This document shows, piece after piece, positions 15,312-25,621 of a stretch of 64,000 nucleotides of DNA. The DNA is taken from positions 496,001 through 560,000 of the forward strand of contig CAWKDZ010000001.1 in the NCBI GenBank assembly GCA_963848525.1, in the 5' to 3' direction. Each line of letters begins with the position of its first letter. Position 1 is the first letter of the stretch. A program made the translations under genes and the position numbers. Origin of the DNA: JACCTU01 sp963848525 (lineage in GTDB: Bacteria; Actinomycetota; Thermoleophilia; Gaiellales; Gaiellaceae). The notes under the pieces are model-generated. The model made no database searches, had not been told where the DNA came from, and saw only the letters and a list, made by a program, of their open reading frames with translations.

Positions 15312-16721
15312 TCAGCTGGCGAGCCCATTGTGCCGTCGCGACTCAAGTGCGAAGTCGGCCGCCGTACCGGCGCGATACGCCTCGTCTTCGCCAACAAGGA
15401 GTGCTTCGAATGCGGCCACAACACCGGTGTCGAACTGACTCTCGACTGCCTGGGCAAGCCTGAGCCGTGCAACCCGGCTCGGCATCGCGTCGCGATATGG
15501 GCGATCTGACGTCATCGCGTTGTAGGCATCCGCGACCGCGATGATCCGCGAGATAAGTGGGATGTCATCATCCGCGAGTCCGTCTGGATACCCGCGTCCG
15601 TCGACACGCTCGTGGTGGTGACGCACAATCAATGCGATCTCGTTGTAGTCGTCAACGTTCCGCAGAATTCGCTCGCCGATCGCGCTGTGCTTCTCCATCT
15701 GACGCCGTTCTTCGAGCGTAAGAGGTCCAGGCTTCTCGAGTAGGCCGGGTGGAAGCCCGATCTTTCCAATGTCGTGGACGAGGCCGCAGAGGTGAGCTAG
15801 TTGCTGCTGCTCCTCTGACATACCCATCCGTGCCGCAATGTCGCGAGAGTAGATCGCAACTGCCGCCGAGTGGCCGGCCGTGTACTGATCACGAGCGTCA
15901 AGTGTGGCGACAAGCGCCGAGGCGAACGAGAGGTTCGCTCTTTCAAGTTGGCTGTTCGCAGCAGCGAGGCGACCCAGCGCGTCACGCTGCTCCTGGTACA
16001 TGACGAAGAGCTGCTGCGCAGCGAAGGCGGGAACAAAGAACATCACCGCGCTCCACGTAGTGACCTCGATGAAGGCGTATGCGAGAAGGCCTACGACGGC
16101 TGTGTACAGCGGAACCGCAGCGACGGCCACAGGCGCCGTGGCGCGAATCACGTCCCTCGCTGATCCCGACCCGCGCACGACAAGGATGAGCGACGCGAGG
16201 ATCACGTCCAAGGTGAAATCTGCGAACGCGGCGGCGGCGGTCGCGACGAGAATTCGCGCCGGCGTGCTGGCGTCGACCATCAGGGCATAGTGCGCTGCCA
16301 ACCCGGCAATTCCGCTGATCAGGCTGCGATTAGCCGTCCATAGCACCCAGCGGCTGTACGGAGCGCCGAAGTCTCCGACCATCGTAAGTGCTCCGACGAC
16401 GGCGGCCGCGAGCGGGCCGAAGGCAACCGCCACGAAAAGCAGTGGGAGGAATGCGACCGAGACCTGAAGCCCCTGGGCTGGGTCATCGCTGGCGTGCGTG
16501 AGCCGAATGCTTTTCTTCTCCGCGAGGGCAGCGATCAGTGCGAACACAACGAGTAGCCATGGAGAACCATTCGCACTCACCGCGAAGCCACTCGCCCAGA
16601 GGACAAGGATGAATAGAGCCGCGGCACATGCAACGGTTGTCACGTAGGCGGTCACCAGGAGGTCGCGCGTGAACCACTGTCGCGCCGACGAGCCGCCAAG
16701 TGCCTCTTGAAATCTGGTCAA
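15312..16721 (-). CDS. Membrane HD-GYP domain protein (probable c-di-GMP phosphodiesterase)
   Basis: 469 residues from the start at 16721. About eight hydrophobic segments fill residues ~25-240, followed by a short coiled linker (LGRLAAANSQLERANLSF) and a complete HD-GYP domain. HSAAVAIYSRDIA, CGLVHDIGKIGLP (residues ~311-323), RHHHERVDGRGYPDGL (GYP near 377) and VADAYNAMTSDRPYR match the metal-binding and c-di-GMP-specific residues of active phosphodiesterases. The N-terminal part resembles the MASE/5TM sensory type but is not assigned. It should lower c-di-GMP in response to a membrane signal. It stands alone; the neighbours on both sides are unrelated. Confidence 0.88.
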   Translation of the reverse strand: MTRFQEALGGSSARQWFTRDLLVTAYVTTVACAAALFILVLWASGFAVSANGSPWLLVVFALIAALAEKKSIRLTHASDDPAQGLQVSVAFLPLLFVAVAFGPLAAAVVGALTMVGDFGAPYSRWVLWTANRSLISGIAGLAAHYALMVDASTPARILVATAAAAFADFTLDVILASLILVVRGSGSARDVIRATAPVAVAAVPLYTAVVGLLAYAFIEVTTWSAVMFFVPAFAAQQLFVMYQEQRDALGRLAAANSQLERANLSFASALVATLDARDQYTAGHSAAVAIYSRDIAARMGMSEEQQQLAHLCGLVHDIGKIGLPPGLLEKPGPLTLEERRQMEKHSAIGERILRNVDDYNEIALIVRHHHERVDGRGYPDGLADDDIPLISRIIAVADAYNAMTSDRPYRDAMPSRVARLRLAQAVESQFDTGVVAAFEALLVGEDEAYRAGTAADFALESRRHNGLAS

Positions 16722-16875
16722 GTCTTCGTCAAGATCGTGTCGCCGTCAGTCCCCGTCTCAAGGAGACATCCATGCGCTTTGCGCGTGTTCGTTTCGTTTC
16801 CGCCCTTGCGACGCTCGCTTCTGTTGCGTCCGTCGCTGGGAACCTCAAGGGCTGGTAGAGCCGACGTAGCCTCTG

Positions 16876-16931
16876 TTATCCACACTGGCCGGTCATCCCT
16901 CTGTTGAGGGATTTCCACAAGCTGGGGATAA
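16876..16931. other. Cluster of DnaA-box-like sequences with a small hairpin
   Basis: TTATCCACA at 16876-16884 is a perfect match to the bacterial DnaA-box consensus, and 16923-16931 holds TTATCCCCA on the opposite strand (one mismatch). Between them CCCTC/GAGGG (16897-16901 / 16906-16910) forms a short hairpin. This lies in the 264-bp gap between the HD-GYP gene and a LuxR-type gene. No dnaA or dnaN is near, so this is not evidence for an origin. Confidence 0.3.
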
Positions 16932-16985
16932 CGGAGTGCAAGAACGCCAACGGCCGCGCCGAGCCCCCGCGCGGTTGCTGGTGAC

Positions 16986-17318
16986 CTAAGCGATGATGCC
17001 GCGGCGGAAGCCGACGGCGACGGCGTGTGCACGCGAGCGCGCCTGGAGCTTCGCGAGCAGGTGGCGCACGTGGCTCTTGACCGTCTCCTCGGAGAGGAAG
17101 AGCCGCTGGCCGATCTCGCGGTTGACGAGGCCGTCCGAGATCAGTTGGAGCACCTCGACCTCGCGCATCGTCGGCTCCTGCTCGAGCTCGCGGAGCGGCG
17201 CGGCGAACGGGATCACCTCGGCCGTGGGGCCGCTCTTCCGCCGCGAGGCCAGCTCGTCGAAGCGGCGGGTGTGGTCCGCGTAGCGGTTCAGGATCTCCCT
17301 GCGCTCGGCAGCGTCCAT
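16986..17318 (-). CDS. Stand-alone LuxR-type helix-turn-helix protein
   Basis: 110 residues. The N-terminal half is basic and helical without a receiver domain. The C-terminal ~60 residues are a full LuxR/GerE DNA-binding domain (REVEVLQLISDGLVNREIGQ, then LFLSEETVKSHVRHLLAKLQ). It starts 45 bp after the oppF stop on the same strand, so it may be the last gene of the first oligopeptide transporter operon. It could regulate that operon, but this is inference. A short inverted repeat (CCCTTTAGAGGG-like, near 17350) lies in the gap and might be an operator. Confidence 0.8.
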   Translation of the reverse strand: MDAAERREILNRYADHTRRFDELASRRKSGPTAEVIPFAAPLRELEQEPTMREVEVLQLISDGLVNREIGQRLFLSEETVKSHVRHLLAKLQARSRAHAVAVGFRRGIIA

Positions 17319-17363
17319 CGCCCACCACGTATCGGCCCGCCCTCCGACCCCCTTTAGAGGGAG

Positions 17364-18475
<1,112 letters not shown>

Positions 18476-18479
<4 letters not shown>

Positions 18480-19504
18480 GCCGCCTGCGTCTCCCCGCTG
18501 ATCGTCTCCTCGCGGACGTCACGCTTGACCTCGACCGGAAGCCAGCAGCGGTCGAAGTGGCCGGGATCCTCGACGCGGTTCTCGAGCTGCGGCTCCTCCC
18601 AGCACTGCTCGAACGCGTGCGGGCAGCGCGGGCGGAACTTGCAGCCCTGCGGGAGGTTGATCAGCGAGGGCGGCTGGCCCTTGATCGAGTGCAGGCGCTC
18701 CGCCTTCGGCCGGTCGAGGCGCGGGATCGAGCCGAGCAGCCCCCACGTGTACGGGTGCTGCGGGTCGTAGAAGACCTGCCGCTTCGTTCCGCGCTCGACG
18801 ACGCGGCCGGCGTACATGACGAGGATCTCGTCGGCGATGTCGGCGACGACGCCGAGGTCGTGCGTGATCAGGATCACCGCCGAGTTGAACTCGTCCTTGA
18901 GCCGGTCGATCAGCTCGATGATCTGCGCCTGGATCGTCACGTCGAGCGCGGTGGTCGGCTCGTCGGCGATCAGGACGTCCGGGTTGTTCGCGAGCGCCAT
19001 CGCGATCATCGCGCGCTGGCGCATCCCGCCCGAGAACTGGTGCGGGTGATCGTCGACGCGGGATTCCGGATTGGGGATCCCGACGGCGCGCAGCAGCTCG
19101 ACCGCGCGCGCCCGCGCCTGGCCCTTGTTCATGTTCTCGTTGTGCGCCAGGAGGCCCTCGCAGATCTGTGCGCCGACCCGGTAGACCGGGTTCAGCGAGG
19201 TCATCGGGTCCTGGAAGATCATCGCGATCTCGTTCCCGCGGACCGACTGGAACTCGTCCTCGCCGAGCTGGATCAGGTCGCGCCCCTTGTAGAGCACCTC
19301 GCCCTCGAAGCGCGCGTTCACGCCGCGCGTCAGGCCGAGCATCGTCATCGAGGTGACGCTCTTGCCAGAGCCGGACTCGCCGACGATCCCGAGCACCTCG
19401 CCGCGGTCGAGCGTGAAGTCGACGCCGTCGACGGCCTGCACGACCCCGTCCTCGGTCGCGAACTGGACCTTGAGGCCCTTGACCTCGAGCAGGCGCTCAG
19501 CCAT
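18476..19504 (-). CDS. Oligopeptide ABC transporter ATP-binding protein, OppD type (operon 1)
   Basis: 342 residues from ATG 19504, whose codon overlaps the oppB stop (ATGA). Walker A GESGSGKSV, Q-loop MIFQDPMTSLNP, signature FSGGMRQR, Walker B VLIADEPTTALD and LITHDLGVVAD are present, followed by the Cys-containing C-terminal domain (GCKFRPRCPHAFEQC). The apparent 659-residue fusion with the permease is an artefact: the permease gene has one extra base that throws it into this frame. The real start is the overlapped ATG. Confidence 0.9.
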
Positions 19505-20455
19505 CAGCTCGGCCGGATGCGCGGGTCGAGGTAGGCGTAGAAGAAGTCGACGATCGCGTTGAAGAGGACGATGAAGAACGCGCCGAGCAGCGTCACGGCC
19601 ATGATCGGCGGCAGGTCGAGCGCGCGCACCGAGCGCGCGGCGTACTGGCCGATCCCCTGGAGGTCGAAGACGGTCTCGGTCAGGATCGCGCCGCCGCCGA
19701 GCACGCGCGGCGAAGTCGAGCGCGAACAGCGTCAGGATCGGGATCATCGAGTTCCGGAGCACGTGCTTCATCAGCACGCGCCTCGGGGCCAGGCCCTTGG
19801 CCTTGGCCGTCCGGACGAAGTCCTCGTTGATCCCGTCGAGGATGTTCGAGCGCAGCACGCGGCCGTAGAAGCCGATGAAGAGCACGGCGAGCACGATCCA
19901 GGGCAGGATCATGTGGTACAGCCAGTCGGCGGGGTTCTCCGTGAGCGGGACGTAGCGGCCGTCGGGGAAGATGCCGGCGTTCTCGGGGCCGAGGTAGTAG
20001 CGGGCGATGATCCCGAGCCAGAAGACCGGCATCGAGATGCCGATCAGCGCGAAGATCGTGATCGCTCGGTCCGACCACCTCCCGGCCGTTACCGCCGAGA
20101 TCACCCCGACCAGGATCCCGAAGAAGAGCCAGATGATCGCCGCGCCGAACGCCAGCGAGACCGTCGCGGGGGCGCCGCGCTTGATCTCGTCGAGCACGTT
20201 CTGCTGCGTCGTGTACGAGATCAGGTCGCCGCTGAAGGTCTGCTGGAGCATCTTCACGTACTGCACGTAGAAGGGCTGGTCGAAGCCCCACGTCTCGCGG
20301 ATGTTCGCGATGTTCTCGTCGGTCGCGTTCTTGCCCGCCATCCGCGTGGCGGGATCGCCGCCGGGGATGACGACGAAGATCGCGAAGGTGATGAAGCTGA
20401 CGGCGAGGAGCACGAGGACCGCGCCGATCGTCCGCCTGACGATGAATGCCGCCAT
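19504..20455 (-). CDS. Oligopeptide ABC transporter permease, OppB type, frameshifted (operon 1)
   Basis: The protein begins AAFIVRRTIGAVLVLLAVSF and runs through typical OppB membrane segments (DGINEDFVRTAKAKGLAPRR is the EAA motif). After LTLFALDFAA the frame is lost. One base removed near 19708, inside a GCGCG run, restores VLGGGAILTETVFDLQGIGQ and the end at 19504 (PRIRPS). Length with the repair is about 316 residues, normal for the family. Every other part is intact, so I suspect a base-call or assembly error, but an inactivating mutation is possible. Confidence 0.85.
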
Positions 20456-20464
20456 CTGTCCTCC

Positions 20465-21553
20465 CTAGTGCTCCATGCGGACCTTGGCCCGCGGGTCGAG
20501 CGCGTCGCGGAGACCGTCGCCGAAGATGTTCAGCGCGACGACCGTCAGCACGATCGCCGTGCCGGGCACGATCGTCAGCCACGGCGCGGTGCGGATGCGC
20601 TCCTGGCCTTCCGCGATCAGCGTCCCCCAGGAAGGCTCCGGCGGCTGCACCCCGGCGCCGAGGAACGAGAGCGCGGCCTCGACGAGGATGTTGTTGGCGA
20701 TGATCAGGGTGAAGAAGACCAGGACAGTCGAGGCGATGTTCGGGAGCAGCTCGGCCAACATCACACGCATCGGTCCGGCGCCCTGCGCGATCGACGCCTC
20801 GACGAACTCCTTCTCGCGCAGCGACAGGATCTGCCCGCGCAGCGGCCGGCCGATGTACGCGACGAGGATGACCGAGATCACGAGCACCGGGATCCAGAGG
20901 CTCCCTGCATCGATGTTGATCGGCCCGTGGTGGAAGCCGCTGATCGCGAGCGCGGCGCCGAGGGCGATCCCGAGCAGGATCACCGGCAGCGCGGCGATCA
21001 GGTCGAAGACACGCGTGATCACCCAGTCGATCCAGCCGCCGAAGTAACCGGCCAGAAGCGCCAGCAGCGTCGCGACGAACGTGCAGATCAACGCGGAGGC
21101 GATCCCGATCTTGAGCGAGTTGAGACCGCCGTAGAGGACACGAACCGCGATGTCGCGGCCGCTCGGGTCGGCGCCGAGCACGTACTTGCCGCCCGCGTTC
21201 CACAGCTGCGGGCCCAGCACCTCGACCGGCTTGATCACCGTCTCGCCGGTCTCGGGGTCGGTCTCGGTCCCGCCCGGCGAGATCACGTCGACCATCTGCC
21301 CGTCGACCTCGACCTTGTCGGTCAGGTGGGTGGTGTTCGGCCCGGTCTCGGCGATGTTCTCCGCGTACCACGGCGCCATGAAGCAGAGGACGACGATCGC
21401 GAGGAAGATCACGAGCGAGCCGAGCGCGACGTAGTTGCGGCGCAGTCGCCGCCAGGCGAGGTACCAGGGGCTCCGCCCCTCGATCGCACCGGACTCGCGC
21501 TCTGCGAGGTCAGCCGCCGCGTCGATCGAGAAGTCGGTTGCCTGGTGGGTCAT
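20465..21553 (-). CDS. Oligopeptide ABC transporter permease, OppC type (operon 1)
   Basis: 362 residues. An N-terminal segment (SPWYLAWRRLRRNYVALGSL) precedes TM1, then an extracytoplasmic loop of ~100 residues. The usual permease core follows: VLGADPSGRDIAVRVLYGG, an EAA motif in LREKEFVEASIAQGAGPMRV, and SWGTLIAEGQ near the end. It lies between the binding-protein gene and oppB, so the order is A-C-B-D-F. This differs from the A-B-C-D-F order of the second operon. The gap to oppB is 9 bp. Confidence 0.9.
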   Translation of the reverse strand: MTHQATDFSIDAAADLAERESGAIEGRSPWYLAWRRLRRNYVALGSLVIFLAIVVLCFMAPWYAENIAETGPNTTHLTDKVEVDGQMVDVISPGGTETDPETGETVIKPVEVLGPQLWNAGGKYVLGADPSGRDIAVRVLYGGLNSLKIGIASALICTFVATLLALLAGYFGGWIDWVITRVFDLIAALPVILLGIALGAALAISGFHHGPINIDAGSLWIPVLVISVILVAYIGRPLRGQILSLREKEFVEASIAQGAGPMRVMLAELLPNIASTVLVFFTLIIANNILVEAALSFLGAGVQPPEPSWGTLIAEGQERIRTAPWLTIVPGTAIVLTVVALNIFGDGLRDALDPRAKVRMEH

Positions 21554-21615
21554 GGAGGAGGTCGGAGGACGCCGGGACGGCGCCCTCCGATCTCTTACCT
21601 CCTTCTACGTTTCGC

Positions 21616-23280
21616 CTAACTCGTCTTGCAGGATTGGGTGAAGTCGAACTGGTACAGCACGTGGTTCACGTAGCAGTCCTCGAGATCCATCTGAGGAGTG
21701 AAGAAGTCCGTGAACTGGCGGTTCACGAACGGCGCCCAGAGAGCGTTCTCCAGCACCGCCTTGTCGACCTCCGCCCACTCTGAGTTGATCTGGTCGTCGA
21801 GCTCGGGCTCGAGCTTGAGCTTCTCGATCGCGTCGTTGACCTCGGCTACATCGGCGTTGGAGTAGTTGTTGTTGTGCTCCTCCGTGATGCGGTTGCCGTT
21901 GAGCAGCGTGTCGAACCAGTTCAGCGGGTGCGGGTAGTCCTGGAACCAGTTCGCGAGGCCGGCCTGCGCCTTCGTCCGCTGGTTGCCGATCGTCGTCCAG
22001 TAGATCGCCGGATCGATCACCCTCAGCGTCGCCTTGAAGCCCATCTGGTTGAGGATGTCGGTCAGGTACTCGGCGGCCTTCTGGTGCGTGTCGCGCGAGC
22101 TCGACCAGACGCGGACCGCCGTTCCGGTCTCGCCGGCCTGCTGCACCATCTGCTTCGCCTTCGCCAGGTCGTGCGTGTACATGTCGATCTTCTGGTACTG
22201 CGGGTAGGTCGGCGGCAGCACGTTCTGCGTCGGCTCCGCGAGTCCGCCGTAGAGCCGGACGATCGCGTCGCGGTCGATCGCGTAGTTGACCGCCTGGCGC
22301 ACCTCGAGCTTGTCGAACGGCTTCACCCGCGCGTTCATGAAGTAGTAGTACGTGTTCGCGGGCGTGTAGAGCTTCAGCTGGTCCGCGTACTGGTTCTGGA
22401 CCTCACCGAGCCGGTCGACCGGGATCGGGTGCGACGTGTAGTCCTGGTTCCCGTCGATGACCGACTGGAGCGACGCGGAGTCGTCCTCCATGATCGTGAA
22501 GGTCATCTTCTCGGGGTTGCCGTCCGGGACGTCCTCGATGCCCTTCCACTCCGGGTTCTTGACGACGACCGCGGTGCGGTTCGGCACGAAGCTCTCGATC
22601 ATGTACGGCCCGGCGCCGGGTGCCGGCGTCGTGGACTGATCCTTCCCCGGCGTGTTCGGCGGCACGAAGCCGGCGAACACCATCGCGAGGATGTGCAGGA
22701 AGTCGCCCTGCGGCTTCGTCAGCTTGATCTCGATCGTCCGCGCGGCGTCGTCGGTGACGATGCCGGGGATGTCGCCCTTCTTCGTCTCGGCGAACTGCTC
22801 GGCGCCTTCGATCCCGGTGAAGAAGCCGACGCCGGGAGAGTCGACGAGATACAGCCGCTTGATCGTCGACATGAAGTCGGACGCCTTGACGGGCGTGCCG
22901 TTCGAGTAGTTGATCCCCTCGCGCAGCGTGAACTTGTACTCCAGCCCGTCCCTGGAGATCTCGGGCAGGTCCTCGGCGAGCGCCGGGATCAGCTCGGCAC
23001 CTTCAGGGCCGTCGACGTGCTTGTACGTGAGCAGCCCGAGGTAGACGTTCCACATGATTCCCCAGCCCTGTACCGAGTACGAGAGCCCCGGGTCCATGTA
23101 GTCGATCGGCTCGTACGCGATCTTGAACTCCGGGAACGACCGCTCGGCCGCTCCCGTCGCCTCGGTCGTCGTACCCTCGGCCTCCTCGTCATCGCCACCG
23201 CCGCAGGCGGCGAGGGCGAAAGTGAGTGCGGCGAACAGAGCAACGAGCCCTGCCAGTCGCTTCCACCTCTCAAACGTCAT
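21616..23280 (-). CDS. Oligopeptide-binding lipoprotein, OppA type (operon 1)
   Basis: About 554 residues from ATG 23280; an upstream in-frame start at 23292 would add four residues. A lipoprotein signal peptide is clear: hydrophobic LVALFAALTFALAAC, with the Cys as the lipid anchor, then GGGDDEEAEGTTTEATG as a flexible linker. The body is a family-5 solute-binding protein (LREGINYSNGTPVKASDFM, RQAVNYAIDRDAIVRLYGGL, and a C-terminal FDTLLNGNRITEEHNNNYSN). It captures peptides or similar substrates outside the membrane for OppBCDF. The promoter of operon 1 probably lies in 23281-23388. Confidence 0.9.
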   Translation of the reverse strand: MTFERWKRLAGLVALFAALTFALAACGGGDDEEAEGTTTEATGAAERSFPEFKIAYEPIDYMDPGLSYSVQGWGIMWNVYLGLLTYKHVDGPEGAELIPALAEDLPEISRDGLEYKFTLREGINYSNGTPVKASDFMSTIKRLYLVDSPGVGFFTGIEGAEQFAETKKGDIPGIVTDDAARTIEIKLTKPQGDFLHILAMVFAGFVPPNTPGKDQSTTPAPGAGPYMIESFVPNRTAVVVKNPEWKGIEDVPDGNPEKMTFTIMEDDSASLQSVIDGNQDYTSHPIPVDRLGEVQNQYADQLKLYTPANTYYYFMNARVKPFDKLEVRQAVNYAIDRDAIVRLYGGLAEPTQNVLPPTYPQYQKIDMYTHDLAKAKQMVQQAGETGTAVRVWSSSRDTHQKAAEYLTDILNQMGFKATLRVIDPAIYWTTIGNQRTKAQAGLANWFQDYPHPLNWFDTLLNGNRITEEHNNNYSNADVAEVNDAIEKLKLEPELDDQINSEWAEVDKAVLENALWAPFVNRQFTDFFTPQMDLEDCYVNHVLYQFDFTQSCKTS

Positions 23281-23388
23281 TCGTACCCCCAATGGGTCGA
23301 TAGCGCGCGCCGCCCTGCGGGCGCATGGCGGCGTGATCTTATAGACGGTGCCGCGGTCGGTCGGTTGTTGAGGGTGCGTTAAACCGGT

Positions 23389-24516
23389 CTACGAGAAGGT
23401 CACGAGCGGCGCTCCGATGCGCGCTGCGCCGCTGCGACAGGCGGCTCGGGCGGCACTGCTCGGGGCCTCGCCGCAGCGGCGCGCGAAGGCCCCGTCGGTC
23501 ACCAGCGTCAGCGTCCGGCCGAGCCACGAGTAACACGCCGCGGCGCCCGTCTGGAAGCGGGCGCAGCGCGCGAGCAGGCGCTGCTGTCGGTCGGTGTCGC
23601 CGATCACGGCCGGCACGACGACGCCGCGGAGGCACGGGAGCACGTCCCGACGGGCGAGGGTCGCACAGACGTTCGTCTGCGCGAACGGGTCGGTCGAGAG
23701 CGCGAGCGACGCGCCGCCGACGCAGCCCGCCCGCTGGAGCGGTCGCAGGCCTCGGCACGTGCGCTTGATGTCGGCGGCCGTCTCGAGGCGCTCGCCCTGC
23801 TGCTGCTCGATGAAGTAGCGATACCAGCACGGGCGCACGTAGAAGTAGCGACCGTCGCAGATCAGGCGCGGCGACGCGATCGCGTTGCGCGGCTTCGTCG
23901 TGTCGTCGGCGCCGCGGAGTGAGATCCAGTAGTCGTGGAACGCGCCCTGCGCGCAGTCGACTCCGTGGCGACCGAGGGAGCGGCAGGCGCGGACCGCGGG
24001 CGCGAGCCGGCCGTGCCAGCCGCGCATGAGCGCGTGCCCGAGGCCGTGGATGCACGTGTACGCGCGGAACCGCGTCGGCAGGCCCTGGCAGTCCGCGAGC
24101 GCGCCGCGTCCTCCGCTGCGCACGAGCTCGGGGCCGAGGTACATGACGAGCCCCATCCCGAAGCCGGCCGAGCAGCGCGGGTTGCTCGAGCGCGGGATGT
24201 AGCGCCGCAGCGTCGCGAGCGTGACGCCCTGCGCGCGTCCGTAGCGCCGCCCCACCTCGTGCATGACTCCGTGGCACGCACCCACGAGCTCGCCGCCCGT
24301 CTCCTCGACGTCGCGGTCGATCTTCGGCAGCTCGCGCGCGGGGTCGTGCGAGCGCTCGACCCGTTCGAGCAGGAGCCGCGTGTAGCAGCGGAAGCGGGCC
24401 TCCTCGCGCGTGATCGCGATGCACTGCCAGAGGTAGTCCTCGTTGCTGTCGCCGCGCGCGACGGTCGACGGCGCGCCGACGAGCAGCACGAGCGCGAGGA
24501 GCAGGGTGGCGCGCAT
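23389..24516 (-). CDS. Secreted Cys/His-rich protein of unknown function at the end of opp operon 2
   Basis: 375 residues from ATG 24516; the upstream in-frame extension overlaps oppF antisense sequence. A signal peptide covers residues 1-22 (ATLLLALVLLVGAPSTVARG). The mature protein has about 15 cysteines and three similar motifs with Cys, Gly and His: CHGVMHEVG, CIHGLGHALM and CAQGAFHDYW. The spacing suggests a repeated module that binds a metal or haem, but I know no family for it. It starts 22 bp after the oppF stop on the same strand, so it is probably cotranscribed with that transporter. Confidence 0.7.
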   Translation of the reverse strand: MRATLLLALVLLVGAPSTVARGDSNEDYLWQCIAITREEARFRCYTRLLLERVERSHDPARELPKIDRDVEETGGELVGACHGVMHEVGRRYGRAQGVTLATLRRYIPRSSNPRCSAGFGMGLVMYLGPELVRSGGRGALADCQGLPTRFRAYTCIHGLGHALMRGWHGRLAPAVRACRSLGRHGVDCAQGAFHDYWISLRGADDTTKPRNAIASPRLICDGRYFYVRPCWYRYFIEQQQGERLETAADIKRTCRGLRPLQRAGCVGGASLALSTDPFAQTNVCATLARRDVLPCLRGVVVPAVIGDTDRQQRLLARCARFQTGAAACYSWLGRTLTLVTDGAFARRCGEAPSSAARAACRSGAARIGAPLVTFS

Positions 24517-24538
24517 GCGCCCACGATAGATAGAGGTG

Positions 24539-25621
24539 TCAGACCGGCGGCGGCTCCGGGACGGGCTCGGCCGGCCCGGGTTCGAAGACCGCCTCGCGCT
24601 CGCGTGGAGCGAACCGTCCCGCTTCGATCTCCTCGGCCCAGTGGCAGGCGACCGTGTGACCCGCGGCCAGCGTGCGCAGGGGAGGCACTTCGTCGCGGCA
24701 GCGCGTCGGCTGGACGTACGGACAGCGCGTGTGGAAGCGGCAGGCCGGCGGCGGGTTCGCCGGCGAGGGAAGATCGCCCGGCAGCAGGATCGCCTCACGT
24801 TGCCGCTCGACCGCGGGGTCCGGGATCGGCACCGCGGACAGCAGCGCGATCGTGTACGGGTGCAGCGGCCGCCGGTAGAGCTCGTCGGCGGGCGAGACCT
24901 CGACGATCGTGCCGAGGTACATCACCGCGATCCGGTCCGAGATGTGGCGGACGACGGCGAGGTCGTGCGCGATGAAGAGATAGGTGAGCTCGAACTCGGA
25001 CTGGAGGGACTCGAGCAGGTTCAGGATCTGCGCCTGGATCGAGACGTCGAGCGCGGACACGGGCTCGTCGGCGACGACCAGGTCGGGGTTGAGCGCGAGC
25101 GCGCGGGCGACGCCAATCCGCTGGCGCTGGCCGCCGGAGAACTCGTGCGGGTAGCGCGTCGCCGCGTCGGTGGGGAGGCCGACGATCTGGAGCAGCTCGC
25201 GCACCCGCGTGCCGAGCTCGCGCCGGCGTACGAGCGAGTGCGTGCGCATCGGCTCGCCGACGATGCGGCCGATGGAGTGCCGCGGGTTGAGCGACGCGTA
25301 CGGGTCCTGGAAGACCATCTGCATCCGGCGGCGCAGCGGACGCAGCTCGCGCTCGGACAGGTGCGTGATCTCCTGGCCGTCGAAGACGATCCGGCCGTCC
25401 GCCGGCTCGTACAGACGGAGAATCGTGCGTCCGATCGTCGACTTCCCGCAGCCGGACTCGCCGACGAGCCCGAGCGTCTCGCCGCGGCGGATCTCGAACG
25501 AGACGTCGTCGACGGCGCGGATGTCGCCGACGTGGCGGTCGAGGAGGAGCCCGCTCTTGATCGCGAAGTAGACCTTGAGGTGCTCGATCTCGACGAGCGG
25601 CGCGCCGTTGCCGCCGGTCAC
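24539..25621 (-). CDS. Oligopeptide ABC transporter ATP-binding protein, OppF type (operon 2)
   Basis: 360 residues from GTG 25621, whose first bases overlap the oppD stop (GTGA). Walker A GESGCGKST, Q-loop MVFQDPYASLNP, signature FSGGQRQR, Walker B LVVADEPVSALD and FIAHDLAVVRH are all present. The C-terminal Cys-containing domain (ACRFHTRCPYVQPTRC) and an acidic/Pro-rich tail follow. A longer frame opening at 25960 is an antisense-type shadow of the oppD gene and should not be used. Confidence 0.9.
   Translation of the reverse strand: MTGGNGAPLVEIEHLKVYFAIKSGLLLDRHVGDIRAVDDVSFEIRRGETLGLVGESGCGKSTIGRTILRLYEPADGRIVFDGQEITHLSERELRPLRRRMQMVFQDPYASLNPRHSIGRIVGEPMRTHSLVRRRELGTRVRELLQIVGLPTDAATRYPHEFSGGQRQRIGVARALALNPDLVVADEPVSALDVSIQAQILNLLESLQSEFELTYLFIAHDLAVVRHISDRIAVMYLGTIVEVSPADELYRRPLHPYTIALLSAVPIPDPAVERQREAILLPGDLPSPANPPPACRFHTRCPYVQPTRCRDEVPPLRTLAAGHTVACHWAEEIEAGRFAPREREAVFEPGPAEPVPEPPPV

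Noticed and set aside
16876..16931. Replication origin
   Set aside because: Only one perfect DnaA box, no AT-rich unwinding region and no dnaA/dnaN/gyrB nearby.
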